A DNA stretch of 64,000 bases from Ambrosia x helenae (lineage: Eukaryota > Streptophyta > Magnoliopsida > Asterales > Asteraceae): contig CM061232.1 in the NCBI GenBank assembly GCA_030844895.1, forward strand, positions 82,354,555-82,418,554, in the 5' to 3' direction. Both the position numbers and the translations under genes were made by a program. The notes below the pieces were generated by a model. It was not told the DNA's origin. It was given only the letters and a program-made list of their open reading frames with translations, and made no database searches. This document shows positions 10,166 through 20,071 of the stretch, piece after piece; the first letter of the stretch is position 1; every line of letters begins with the position of its first letter.

Positions 10166-11707
10166 ATGGCTGGTAACAATAATCAATCAACTGTTAACCC
10201 TATCACACAACAAGACCTGGAAACTGGAACCACTACCAGAGTACCTAAGTTAAAAGGTGCTGAAGACTATGGGACTTGGAAGAACAGAATAAGGTCATTC
10301 TTTTACGTCACAGACTTCACCCAATGGAACTCTATCCAGTTGGGCCCACACATTCCCATGAGAACCACTGCCACTGGGGAAGAATTCAACCCTGATCCAA
10401 CCACCTATACCGATGTTGACAAACAATTACTCCAAAGAGATCACAAGGCTTATGGTGCTCTAACCATGGACCTATCTAACGATGTTTACAACATGTTTGA
10501 AGAGTATGGCACGGCACATGATCTGTGGTTTGAATTGAATGAATACTATGAAGGGAACGAAGAGATGCGCCAATACAAGCAAGACATGGTGCAAAAAGAA
10601 TATGACATGTTTGGCAGTATTCGTGGGGAAAGTTTGAGCTCGCACATTGATAGGTTCATGAGCATGTTGACAAAGATGAAGAAGGCTGGAATTCCTGTGA
10701 ATAACATAAATTCTATCAAGAAGCTGCTAGATTCATTGCCAAAAGAATGGAGCATCCGGTGTATGCTAATCAGAAAAGAATATCTTGATGCCCAGTCTAC
10801 CTTGGCTGATCTCATCAACACATTGAAGTCCTTTGAGATGGACATTACAAAGAGAGAGATGAATCAGACCAATCCAAAGGCAGTACCCATCACTGCAATG
10901 AAAAAATTGGCTTTAATGACTCCAGTGGGTACCATGGGTTCAAGTTCTTCTCAGGTGTATGCTGATGGAATGATTGGTGGTAGCTCCAGCTCACGAACGA
11001 CCGTTCCATACTCTCAACCCAGTGGCAAGAATCCTCAACCCCCAACTCTCAATCCTCAACAAACAAAGCTTGCTAATGAACACGTTGAACTCTTCAACGC
11101 CTTCATGACCAGCTTTGAAGCTTTAAAGACAGGTGATCTGAAAAATGACATGATGAGCCCTGAAGATATGTATCAAGTGGATCCTGATGACATGGAGGAG
11201 ATGGACCTGAAATGGCAAATGGCCATGATTACTCTCAGGGTTAAGAGATTCCAGGATAGAACAGGTCGAAGGGTTGGATTGGGAAAGGCTGGGTTTGATA
11301 AATCAAAGATCAGGTGCTACAATTGCAAGACTCTTGGACACTTCAAGTATGAGTGTCCAACCTTAAATCAAGCTGAAGTTAAACCAGCAAAGAGGATGGT
11401 GGCAATTACAGATGGAGGTGAAGCCAACCAGCAGAAGGCGCTTGTGGTGCAAGACTTTGATTGGGGTGAAGAAGTTGCTGTGGCAGAGGCTGAAGTAAAC
11501 AAGGCATTGATGGCGAAAATTTGCACTAAATCAACACTTGGTGTGAGTTCCTTGGAAGGGTCATCAGCTGAGATGCCAAAAGGAGAAGGGATGGAGAAGG
11601 CTGGTTTAAGAAGTGTGTTGAGTGAGGACAAGGGCAAGGAGACTGCTACTGAGGAAGCTTTTGTCGCTGAAAAGACTTCCACAAGCAAGGATGATCAGCA
11701 ACCATAG
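10166..11707 (+). CDS. gag: Copia Gag (capsid and nucleocapsid)
   Basis: 513 codons from an ATG in a clear context after the leader. Residues about 20-230 form a copia-type Gag capsid region (GAEDYGTWKNRIRSFF near the start, then HDLWFELNEYYEG and LDSLPKEWSI). About 345-380 is the EEMDLKWQMAMITLRVKRFQ segment, and CYNCKTLGHFKYEC (about 390-403) is a CX2CX4HX4C zinc knuckle for RNA binding. It ends with an acidic tail and TAG. The next open frame begins four bases later in the same frame, so a single stop separates them. That could be a suppressible stop or a disabling mutation. Confidence 0.85.
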   Translation: MAGNNNQSTVNPITQQDLETGTTTRVPKLKGAEDYGTWKNRIRSFFYVTDFTQWNSIQLGPHIPMRTTATGEEFNPDPTTYTDVDKQLLQRDHKAYGALTMDLSNDVYNMFEEYGTAHDLWFELNEYYEGNEEMRQYKQDMVQKEYDMFGSIRGESLSSHIDRFMSMLTKMKKAGIPVNNINSIKKLLDSLPKEWSIRCMLIRKEYLDAQSTLADLINTLKSFEMDITKREMNQTNPKAVPITAMKKLALMTPVGTMGSSSSQVYADGMIGGSSSSRTTVPYSQPSGKNPQPPTLNPQQTKLANEHVELFNAFMTSFEALKTGDLKNDMMSPEDMYQVDPDDMEEMDLKWQMAMITLRVKRFQDRTGRRVGLGKAGFDKSKIRCYNCKTLGHFKYECPTLNQAEVKPAKRMVAITDGGEANQQKALVVQDFDWGEEVAVAEAEVNKALMAKICTKSTLGVSSLEGSSAEMPKGEGMEKAGLRSVLSEDKGKETATEEAFVAEKTSTSKDDQQP

Positions 11708-11710
11708 AGC

Positions 11711-13207
11711 ATGCAGAAGAAGGTTGAGGAGAGAGACCTGGTAAGTATCCCGCTCGAAATAAAATCAAAGTTGTGCTCACCAAGGTGTGTTACAGCCGTT
11801 GCTTACTGTTTGTCCCACAATAGGAGAATTTTAAGAGAAATGGATGACATACGAAAAATCAATACTGAAATGAAAGAAAATGAGTTAGCTTATCAGCGAA
11901 AGTTAAATGCAACAATAGCTGAAATTCACACTCTAAAAGAATTTGTTCTCAGAAAAGATTTTTTAATAAATGACTTAACTGAAAAACTAGAAAAATCTAG
12001 AAATGAAACAAATCATCTCCAAATTGTTGTGGACAAATGGAACGTAAGCAAGCATGCTCATACTGATATCCTTGATTGTTCAAGGAAATCTTTCGTCAAA
12101 GATGGAATTGGGTATAAGGATAAAAAGGGAATTGTAAAATCTCTCTTTTTACCCTTGAGCAAAAGTGAATATATACCCATTCCAAAACCACATCCAAAAA
12201 ATGATCTTTTTGAAAAAGAATGTGTCACGTCTGAGTCACACTCTAATATAAGTAAAAGTAGTGCAGATACGACCCAACAGGATCAGGTGGACGATGATGA
12301 AAGTTGTGGTGGTCAAACAATGGGGTTAGGTCACCCAGGTGCCAATTACTCTACAGTGAATTGGTTCATCTGGAGCCATGATAAGTCAAACATTTCTTTG
12401 AATTCGGATGACTGTAATAACTTAACTAATTTGGATGACTGTGATAGTTTATCTAGGATGGATAACTGTAATAGTTTATCTAGGCCGGATGACTGTATTA
12501 CTTTAACTTCTAAACTTGATTTCAAGGGTGTTGTGGACCCAAATGATAGGATGAATCCTATCAAACGATCGGATGTTTGTGATGAAAATGTTATGCCTGT
12601 TTGTGTTGATCTTAATGATGCATTCTCTGATAATGAAAATGTATATAGACCATCTCCATTTGTTCCAGAACTAAAAAGAAACAGGTTTGGGAAATTTCTT
12701 ACTGAAGAAATTCCAGAGTTTACACCATCATCAACAGATATGTCATGTTCTGAAGAATCACAAAGTGAAACAGATAACACAGCTTCTGAAGAATCACAGA
12801 GTGATACAGAAAGTGACATCAGCGAGCCAGAATGCAACACAAATGAAGAATCAAGCAACAACAACAGTGATGAAGCATGCTCAACAGACAGCCCCAACTC
12901 AAGCAACGACAAGAGAAGAACATCACAACCATCATCATCCAGATCTTCTTCAAAGATCAAACCTAAACACTCTAAATGCTTTAGATGTGGAAATGAGGGA
13001 CATGTGGTCAAGAATTGTCATTTGCAACCCAAACCACAAAATGATACCAATACCCAAAAATCTTTTTCAGTTCAAATTAAAGATCTTCAAGAAACTATAA
13101 GAAGTTTTGTTAAGGCCACAAAAACTTGGAAAAGACAAGAGTCGGTTTTGGGTGAAAATCACGACAGATCAAAACTAAAACAGACCTGGATTACAAAAGT
13201 TACTTAA
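11711..13207 (+). CDS. Gag-linker ORF with coiled coil and second zinc knuckle
   Basis: 498 codons in the same frame as Gag, after one TAG. Residues about 40-105 are a predicted coiled coil (REMDDIRKINTEMKENE through EKLEKSRNETNHLQ). About 225-265 holds short internal repeats of the DDCxxLxxLDDC/MDNC kind. About 345-415 is Ser/Glu-rich and low in complexity. CFRCGNEGHVVKNC (about 424-437) is a second CX2CX4HX4C zinc knuckle. It probably belongs to a long Gag-Pol polyprotein, as the protease follows in the same frame after a few stops. A copia gene with two separate knuckles is unusual. Confidence 0.7.
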   Translation: MQKKVEERDLVSIPLEIKSKLCSPRCVTAVAYCLSHNRRILREMDDIRKINTEMKENELAYQRKLNATIAEIHTLKEFVLRKDFLINDLTEKLEKSRNETNHLQIVVDKWNVSKHAHTDILDCSRKSFVKDGIGYKDKKGIVKSLFLPLSKSEYIPIPKPHPKNDLFEKECVTSESHSNISKSSADTTQQDQVDDDESCGGQTMGLGHPGANYSTVNWFIWSHDKSNISLNSDDCNNLTNLDDCDSLSRMDNCNSLSRPDDCITLTSKLDFKGVVDPNDRMNPIKRSDVCDENVMPVCVDLNDAFSDNENVYRPSPFVPELKRNRFGKFLTEEIPEFTPSSTDMSCSEESQSETDNTASEESQSDTESDISEPECNTNEESSNNNSDEACSTDSPNSSNDKRRTSQPSSSRSSSKIKPKHSKCFRCGNEGHVVKNCHLQPKPQNDTNTQKSFSVQIKDLQETIRSFVKATKTWKRQESVLGENHDRSKLKQTWITKVT

Positions 13208-13222
13208 ATTATGGTCTGAGTC

Positions 13223-14791
13223 GTGACTGTACATAGTGTCTCGTATATTTATCTGTATATCTCTCTTGTTTTATGTGTTTTTCAGAATAAGCTACAGAAA
13301 TGGTTGATTGCCCTGATGAGATATCTGTGGCACGTTGATAGCGGGGCGTCAAGGCACATGACGGGACTAAAAGAACTTCTTAAGAACTATCGATTCATTG
13401 ATGGAGAATTTGTTGCTTTTGCCGGCAACGAGAAGGACGGAAAGATAGTTGGGATAGGGGACGTGATTTCTGATGCATTGACTTTAGAAGATGTGAACTA
13501 TGTTCCAGAATTGTGTTACAATCTGCTGAGTGTATCACAAGTCTGCAACAAAGGAATCTCAGTGTTATTTAATGACATGGAGTGCATCTTTCTAAAGCCA
13601 GGATTCATTCCTCCTACCAATATGATTATGCTTAAAGCTCCTAGACAAAATAATACTTATGTGATAAACATGAGGGATGCAAAGTCTGAATGTCAAATGA
13701 CATGCTTACTTTCTAAAGCATCCGAGTCAGAGTCACTGCTATGGCACAGGCGATTAGGACATGTTAACTTCAAAAATATTAATAAGCTTTCAAAACTAAA
13801 TCTTGTCAGAGGTCTTCCTTCCAAGGAATTCCCCTTTTCTGAAAAATGCTTAGCATGTGCCAAAGGAAAACAACACAAAAAATCGCATAAGTCCAAAGCT
13901 GTGAACTCTATAGACTCACCTCTTCAATTATTGCACATGGATCTGTTTGGTCCTATTAGTGTTAAAAGTCTAGCTAAAAAGTCTTATTGTTTGGTGATAA
14001 CAGATGATTTTTCCCGATTCACATGGGTGTACTTCTTGGAATACAAAAGTGAAGCTGCTAAGATTCTGATGCTGTTTGTTCCTCTCATTGAGAACATAAT
14101 AAAGACAAAAGTTAGATCAATCCGAAGTGATCACGGAACCGAATTCAAGAATCAAAGTTTCGTGACTTTCTGCAACAACAGAGGAATTCATCTTCAGTAC
14201 AGTGCTACGAGAACTCCTCAACAGAATGGTGTTGCTGAAAGGAAAAATCGTACACTTATTGAGGCGGCCAGAACCATGCTTATCGACTCTAAACTGCCGA
14301 TCATTTTCTGGGCTGAAGCTGTGAATACCGCCTGTTATGTTCTTAACAGAGTCTTAATTGTAAAGACGCGCGGGAAAACAGGTTATGAGTTGCTCTTTAA
14401 AAGAAAATCTTTGATTGACTACTTCAGGCCTTTTGGATGCTCATGCACGCTGCTTAACAACTACGAGAACATAATGAAGTTTGATGCAGTTGGAGATGAG
14501 TGCTTCTTTGTTGGATACTCCTCAAGTCAAAAAGCTTATAGAGTGTACAACAAACGAACCAAAATGGTTCTCGAGTCTTTTTATGTTGATTGGCAGGAAT
14601 CCAACTCTACCAACACAGGAGCCGGTCCTGACTGGTTCTTTGACGTGGATGTTGTTTTCAACAATTTCAGCATCATTGATGAACAACCATCTGAAAATCA
14701 AGCAGCCGATCCTTCTCCTCTTGAAGATACTCTTTACTCTTCCGAAGACGATGCAACACCTTTCACCACCCTTTTCTCCACTCGTAGCTGA
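13223..14791 (+). pseudogene. pol: Copia Pol part 1: protease and integrase
   Basis: The frame continues that of gag. Aspartic protease appears at WHVDSGASRHMTG. GAG-pre-integrase with the HHCC zinc site follows (LWHRRLGHVN ... CLACAKGKQHK). The integrase core shows the D,D-35-E pattern (LLHMDLFGP, IRSDHGTEF, and the Glu in QQNGVAERKNRT). A FGCSCTLLNNYENIMKFD segment and FFVGYSS follow. There is no ATG upstream of the protease: the open frame begins only after stops at 13205-13219, and a T-rich tract with CAG (ending about 13287) could be a splice acceptor. A one-base shift near 14750-14790 breaks the frame. Confidence 0.85.
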
Positions 14792-15350
14792 TCCAATTGT
14801 TCCCCTTCAGACCACAAATGGTGATGCAACTGTTGAAACTACTCCATCTCCTGAAGGTACTCCAGCTTCAGAAGAAACATCTTCAGCACAACAGTCTGCA
14901 AATGATCCATCCAGTTCGTCAACTCCTACAGATCACCTTTCCAATCTGCCTTCCCAAATTCAAGAAGAACCAAACATGGGATTTAAATCTTCTAAGGATC
15001 ACCCTGTGGAGAACATCATTGGACCAATCTCTGAGGGTGTTCTTACTAGAAATCAGGCAGACAAACTGAATATTGCACTTTCAGCCTTCCTATCTCAGAC
15101 GGTACCTTTCAGCATTGAAGACGCTGTCAGAGATGCAAGTTGGGTTGAAGCCATGCAGGATGAGCTATATTAGTTTAGAAAGCTAAAGGTTTGGGAACTT
15201 GTGGACTTACCTGAAGGAAAGTATCCTATCGGAACAAGATGGGTTTTCGCAACAAAATGGATGAACGAGGTGTGGTGATTAAGAACAAGGCTCGTCTAGT
15301 TGTTCAGGGCTTTCGTCAACAGGAGGGCATTGATTATGAGGACGTGTTCG
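14775..15350 (+). pseudogene. pol: Copia Pol part 2: integrase-RT linker and RT start
   Basis: After the frameshift the frame reads a Ser/Thr/Pro-rich linker, then VLTRNQADKLNIALSAFLSQ and EDAVRDASWVEAMQDELY to TAG (15171-15173, probably once CAG). Beyond it FRKLKVWELVDLPEGKYPIG and TRWVF are readable, then a one-base loss before RNKMDERGVVIKNKARLVVQ. It ends at YEDVF, where the first gypsy element is inserted; the reading resumes at 22664 as APVARLEA. Confidence 0.8.
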
Positions 15351-17805
15351 TGTAACACCCCAACCGATGGCGGAAACATCGGGATGTCACGTATTGATGA
15401 TTGTTCAGTAGCTCATGGTAAATAATAATTCTCATTATATGATTTAGATAAATTACATACAATTGTTCTACAAGAATTCATACATCAAATTGAATAAAAC
15501 TATGCACACATCTTCAAGCATTAATTCAAATCCTCAAGCAAGTAGAACCTGAAACATGTTAAGTTGAAAATATTTTGGGTCAACAAAAGTTGGTGAGAAT
15601 TACATAGGTTTTGATAATAGAATAAAATTGTTGTGCAATTCATGTGTCATGGCAATCTAGTCCATATGCGAAAACATACTAGAAGTAAATCGAGTGCATA
15701 ATCAACCTTGTTGACTGTTGTAATTGTGGTACATCCCATACGCTCATGGTTCACTCGTTTATATTGCAGTAACAAACACCCACGTAACCTTTGTAGGAGG
15801 CACGTATCCGGGTGGGATTGTCAGTCCAATAGATCTATCAATGTATACCGTTTGGCTGATGAATGTTTATGCTAGAATTGTGCTTACCCTAGTCATGTTC
15901 AAGACATAATGCAACATAGAAATACACATAGAGACATTGATGTTTGAATTGCATGAATAATGTTGTAACATGTTTCACCCCAAAAATGGTGATAAATAGA
16001 AAAGGGGCTATGTAAAACTCACCTTAGCAAAATGTTGTATTTGTTGAATAATAGAATAGTGTGTTGCCCAAATATGTCAAGTATCACCCTATAATAAGGT
16101 AATAAATATGTCTAAGTCTACCAAGTCTACAAATGTATAAGTTCTAAGGCTTCGAATTGGGGATAAACGCTCGTTTAATTATTATTAAAAATGTTTGACA
16201 ATAGAGAGAATATTAGTAAATAAATAACCAAAAATCTTTTTATGAAATTTAACTCTAAGATGGTCACAAGAATGTGTTTAAAGTATAAACATAATTTTTA
16301 TAAAATTATTTTCTTTAGAATTGATTATTAAATCTATTTATTACAAATTGTCAAAATTTAACTTTAATATTTAAAAATACTAAAATTAAAGAATTTTTAG
16401 TTTAAAATTTATATTTCTGTTCTAAATATTCAGAAATAGTTTGTATAAAATTTTGGTGTAAAAATACTAAAAATTGGATTTATTATGATTTAATTATGAT
16501 TAAAACTAACGAAAATTGATTAAAAATATTAAATAAATGATTTTTCAGAAATAAAAATCATTTCTGAAAAGCTTAATGTTATACAAACTTAAAATAATTT
16601 TTGTGGAAATTAATAAGATCGTTTTGATATTTTTATAGATTTTTATAATAAAATAGAATAAACTTGATTTATTTATTAAATATATTAAATAAATAAATTT
16701 TTGAAAACTAAAAATTGTAGGTGGAACATTTATATCAGATTAACTAAAAGTAATTTTTTTAGAATTTATAAAAGAGTTTTAATAATTAAAAATGAATTTA
16801 TAAAATTAAATGTATTATATATATAATTGATTTGTTTAAAAAGGATAAATGAGAAAAAAAAAGACAAAAGGGCGCCTCTGCTGGGACTCGAACCCGCGTG
16901 GGTCAGCAGACGAGTACCAGACACAACCACTTGGTCTAGACCAGTGGTTGTGTTGTTTCTTGTTTTTAAAAAAATAAATAGCATAACTGATCTTCATGTT
17001 CTTCCCCAATTATTCAAATTTCGAGCCCTAGAATTTACAATCAGACAATCCACACAACATTAACCCGATTAACCTTAGGGTTTATGTTGTGTGGGTGCCG
17101 ATAAATAAAACCCATCAAAAACATTTAACTTACAAACACGATTCGTATATGAATGGATGGTCAAAGCCACGAAGTCAAACTCGTACAAAGGCTCAAGAAC
17201 AGATGATTATGAGTAGAAATTGGAGGTGTAGAAAGAATTTGTGGCGAGTTGTGATGGTTTAGAGATGTTCAATTTATAGTGTCTATGTCCAGGTTGTATA
17301 ATTTGCAAGGTTGACTCGTTTTAAAATGGTCCACGCGTAAATATCAATTTGGTTAAATTGATTGCAATTATAGGTGTAATTGATTGAAGAACAGGCCGAT
17401 AATTATGTTCCATACCATGTTTTGTGTGGTTAATTGGTAAAAAAAAGGATTTGATTCTTTTTTTTTGGCAGCCTGCGCGTTGACAGCAGCAACAGGAAGA
17501 GAGTTCAGTTAGTTTTTTTTAGCCTATAAAGGAAAACTAAGTCTTGTTCAATACACAAGTTGATGGATGCTTCAGATGGTGGGGCGTGTGTGTTTGTTCC
17601 GGACAGACTCGGGTTCGAGTCTGTCTTGGGGCATGTTTTATATACCTTTTTTTTTACAGATACAAGGGAAAGAAAAGTGAAGTTGGGCCGGCCCCTTGGG
17701 CTCAGCAGGCCCAGCTCCGAAAATAAGGAAGGGGAAGGGTGGTTGGGTTTGGGCTTTGGTTTGTTGGGTTAAGGAGGTTTAACAAGCTAGTTTTATTAGT
17801 ATCAA

Positions 17806-17848
<43 letters not shown>

Positions 17849-17959
17849 CTATTATATATTTATATATATATATATATATATATATAATTTGTGTTAGGGA
17901 TAGCGTATATAGTAAGGCTTTTACGTAGAAAAATTAGGGGAAATTTTTGCGATGTTACA
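15351..17959 (-). repeat. Left LTR of element A1 (3' LTR in its orientation)
   Basis: Begins TGTAACACCCCAACC, ends GCGATGTTACA. It matches 20072-22658 nearly throughout and carries a palindrome/tRNA-like module at about 16866-16957 and a TTA microsatellite at 17807-17847. Confidence 0.93.
16866..16957 (-). other. tRNA-like / palindromic module in the LTR
   Basis: On the minus strand a B-box-like GGGTTCGAGTCCC lies downstream of an A-box-like segment. An almost perfect palindrome covers 16921-16953: TGGTCTAGACCA at the centre, CACAACCAC/GTGGTTGTG outside. The same module occurs at 21588-21679 in the other LTR. It may derive from a tRNA or SINE; I cannot fold it into a full cloverleaf. Confidence 0.4.
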
Positions 17960-17978
17960 GTCTCCCCTACTTTTGGAA

Positions 17979-17993
17979 ACTTCGTCCCGAAGT
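17979..17993 (-). other. Conserved hairpin next to the purine tract (A1)
   Basis: ACTTCG/CGAAGT stem with a 3-base loop, directly upstream (minus strand) of the AAAGTAGGGGAGA purine tract that primes plus-strand synthesis. The same hairpin is at 28062-28076 in A2 and a variant is at 50339-50354 in the gypsy remnant. This GGGACGAAGT-type motif is characteristic of Tekay/Del-like plant gypsy elements. Confidence 0.7.
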
Positions 17994-18143
17994 TAAAAGA
18001 AAAATACCAGATTTACAATTGGTCAATTACCGAAAACCTTGATAAAATTTCACACTACCTTAACGTACCTGTAAATTCGTGATTACGTTCCGGACCGTAA
18101 TTACCAATTTACCTTACATTAGGGTTTTGCGTCCTTTTATGAC

Positions 18144-18270
18144 TTTACCGATTGTTGAGCAGGTCTGATAGTCTCCACCAGTCGTTGAGCAGGTTGTAGG
18201 GCCTCTCCCGACTGTTGGAAAGACATGATGACCTCTACCAATCGTTAAGTAGGTTGTTTGGTAGTCAACT
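18144..18270. repeat. Minisatellite, about 33-bp unit (A1 interior)
   Basis: Three to four units around GTTGAGCAGGT and CTACCAGTCG/ACCAATCG. The reverse-complement counterpart lies at about 27395-27575 in element A2. Confidence 0.7.
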
Positions 18271-18450
18271 AATTGTTGCACGTATGATTATAGATATAGT
18301 AATTAGTTCACATTCAAACAAGCATGCACACAGATGTTATGATAATACTCAAATTTTATTACTTGAATTGATAAAATGTCAATACATGAAATTAGAGAGA
18401 AAGTAGACATCGTTCAATGGTGGGGTTTGCTTGTAATGTAGTGGAGGGTT

Positions 18451-19545
18451 TCAAGCGGGATTATTTGGAGCATCAAGAGCGTTTGTAGCAGGGATTCGAC
18501 AAACATCTGCAAGATGCCCATACCTTTGACAATTGGTGCACTGTCGGCAGGGAACTTGAGTTGGGTGGTGATACTGGCAGGTGTCACACTTAGGTAGCTT
18601 CCCGTTGTATTGTTTCTTGTTGGGTGGGGCAGTGGTATCTATTGCAAAATTTATGACCTTGTTCTTTCCGTTGGTTGAGGCCTCAGTTTTGATTTCAACG
18701 GCAGGTTGGGGAGTATCCTTTTTCTTTTCCCCTTTACGAGTTAGGGTTCCTGCTTTCACATGGTTATCTGTTAGGGTGGCAGCCAAACGCTTTGCTTCTT
18801 CCAAAGTAGCAGGGTTCCTTCCCCACACCGTGTCTTGAATCTGCATCGGTAAACCACCAATGTATTTTTCGATAGCAATGGGCAAAGGGGTGACTTTGTG
18901 GGGTAACAGTAAGCTAAGTTCGTGAAAACGTGTGTTGTAAGCAAGGTTTTCCCCACTGTCTTGAGCAAGATCATGAAATTCATCTTCCAACTTCTTAATT
19001 TCATTACGAGGACAGAACTCTGCCTTCATAATGTCTTTAGCTTGATCCCAAGTTAAGGCTAGTGAAGCTTCAGCTCCGCGAGTGCGTTTTTCTTCATTCC
19101 ACCAAGTGAGTGCTCGTTTGTGAAGAACACTCATGGCATAACGGACTTTAAAGTTGTCGGGGCATTCACTGTTAATGAAAGTATTCTCAATACCCTCAAA
19201 CCATTGTAGGAGTCCTGTAGCTCCTTCTTCTCCACTGAACTTTGGGGGATTACAGGAATTAAAGTGTTTAAGGGTACAGGCTGGAAGTCCATTCCCGTTG
19301 TGGTTTCCATTTCCATTCCCGTTGCCGTTGCCGTTTCCGTTGCCGTTCAATTGGATGACTTGAGCTAGTAAGTTGGGAACCAGAGTTGCGATTTGCTGCG
19401 CCATTTGTTGAGAAATGATTGCAGCCAGTTGGGCATCGACACCATTGTTGTTGTTGTTGTTGTGGTTAGTATTGTGGTTGTGATTGCTACTTCCTTCATC
19501 ATGATTTTCACCACTGTTAAGACGAGCACTGCGACGTGGAGGCAT
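18451..19545 (-). CDS. gag: Ty3-gypsy Gag of element A1
   Basis: 364 codons starting MPPRRSARL, the usual start of this plant gypsy Gag family. Asn/Gly-rich low-complexity runs fill about residues 15-90 (NHNHNTNH..., then an NG repeat). The Retrotrans_gag capsid domain follows (about 95-260: LLQWFEGIENTFINSECPD, ALTWWNEEKRTRGAE, LEDEFHDLAQ, LLPHKVTP). CTNCQRYGHLADVC (about 336-349) is a canonical CX2CX4HX4C zinc knuckle. The frame is intact and ends shortly after the knuckle, with no protease following. It would package RNA in virus-like particles using another element's polymerase. Confidence 0.88.
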   Translation of the reverse strand: MPPRRSARLNSGENHDEGSSNHNHNTNHNNNNNNGVDAQLAAIISQQMAQQIATLVPNLLAQVIQLNGNGNGNGNGNGNGNHNGNGLPACTLKHFNSCNPPKFSGEEGATGLLQWFEGIENTFINSECPDNFKVRYAMSVLHKRALTWWNEEKRTRGAEASLALTWDQAKDIMKAEFCPRNEIKKLEDEFHDLAQDSGENLAYNTRFHELSLLLPHKVTPLPIAIEKYIGGLPMQIQDTVWGRNPATLEEAKRLAATLTDNHVKAGTLTRKGEKKKDTPQPAVEIKTEASTNGKNKVINFAIDTTAPPNKKQYNGKLPKCDTCQYHHPTQVPCRQCTNCQRYGHLADVCRIPATNALDAPNNPA

Positions 19546-20071
19546 GATCTGTAAGAGACACAGTGAAATGAATGAGATTATATAAGGAATGTAATCATTT
19601 ATTCATTAATTAAAATGAATAAACAAAAACGTTGACTTATCAAAGATTCTAAATTTCAATAACATATGAAGACATGCTTTAGCCTATAAGTGAACACTCA
19701 TCCCGAGAATTCCCAGGTAGGCATCCGGGTCCCTCGTCTGATTGGGATATATGCACAATGCCAGCCTAGACAGAAGACTCAGAATACAAGCGTTTACCCT
19801 TCCAGATTGCACGTGTCCGTTATTAAAATCTAGAACTTCGACGAGATCTCAAGGTGGTTCAGGTTAAACCTGAGGATTTTGTCCTATTAGTCTAAGAGTA
19901 GATCCAGTGATGGAGAGCAATCTTCTTGTAAGGATGAAAGTAGGGATATGAAGTAGGAGGGAGGTAGAGTATAGCAAGTAAAGAAGCAAGTACTGGTTAA
20001 ATCCTATGGTTATAGGCTAGATTATTTTTCTAATAACCTAATTCCCTATAACCATGGCTCTGATACCAATC
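19546..20071 (-). other. Leader of element A1 with Met-tRNA primer site
   Basis: Untranslated leader between primer site and gag ATG on the minus strand. The complement of TGGTATCAGAGC occupies 20057-20068, three bases from the LTR edge. It is similar to the leader of A2 after 25937. Confidence 0.85.

Noticed and set aside
11368..11688. 106-codon minus-strand open frame opposite gag
   Set aside because: Antisense shadow of the Gag tail. No features of its own.
12346..13011. 221-codon minus-strand open frame opposite the gag-linker ORF
   Set aside because: Low-complexity shadow (Leu/Ser-rich) of the Ser/Asp-rich plus-strand coding sequence.
16866..16957. Genuine tRNA gene
   Set aside because: T-arm and B-box words are present, but I could not form acceptor and anticodon arms. 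Kept only as a tRNA-like module.
15724..17772. Several 60-78-codon frames repeated at 20445-22492
   Set aside because: They lie within both LTRs of element A1 and are duplicated only because the LTR is.
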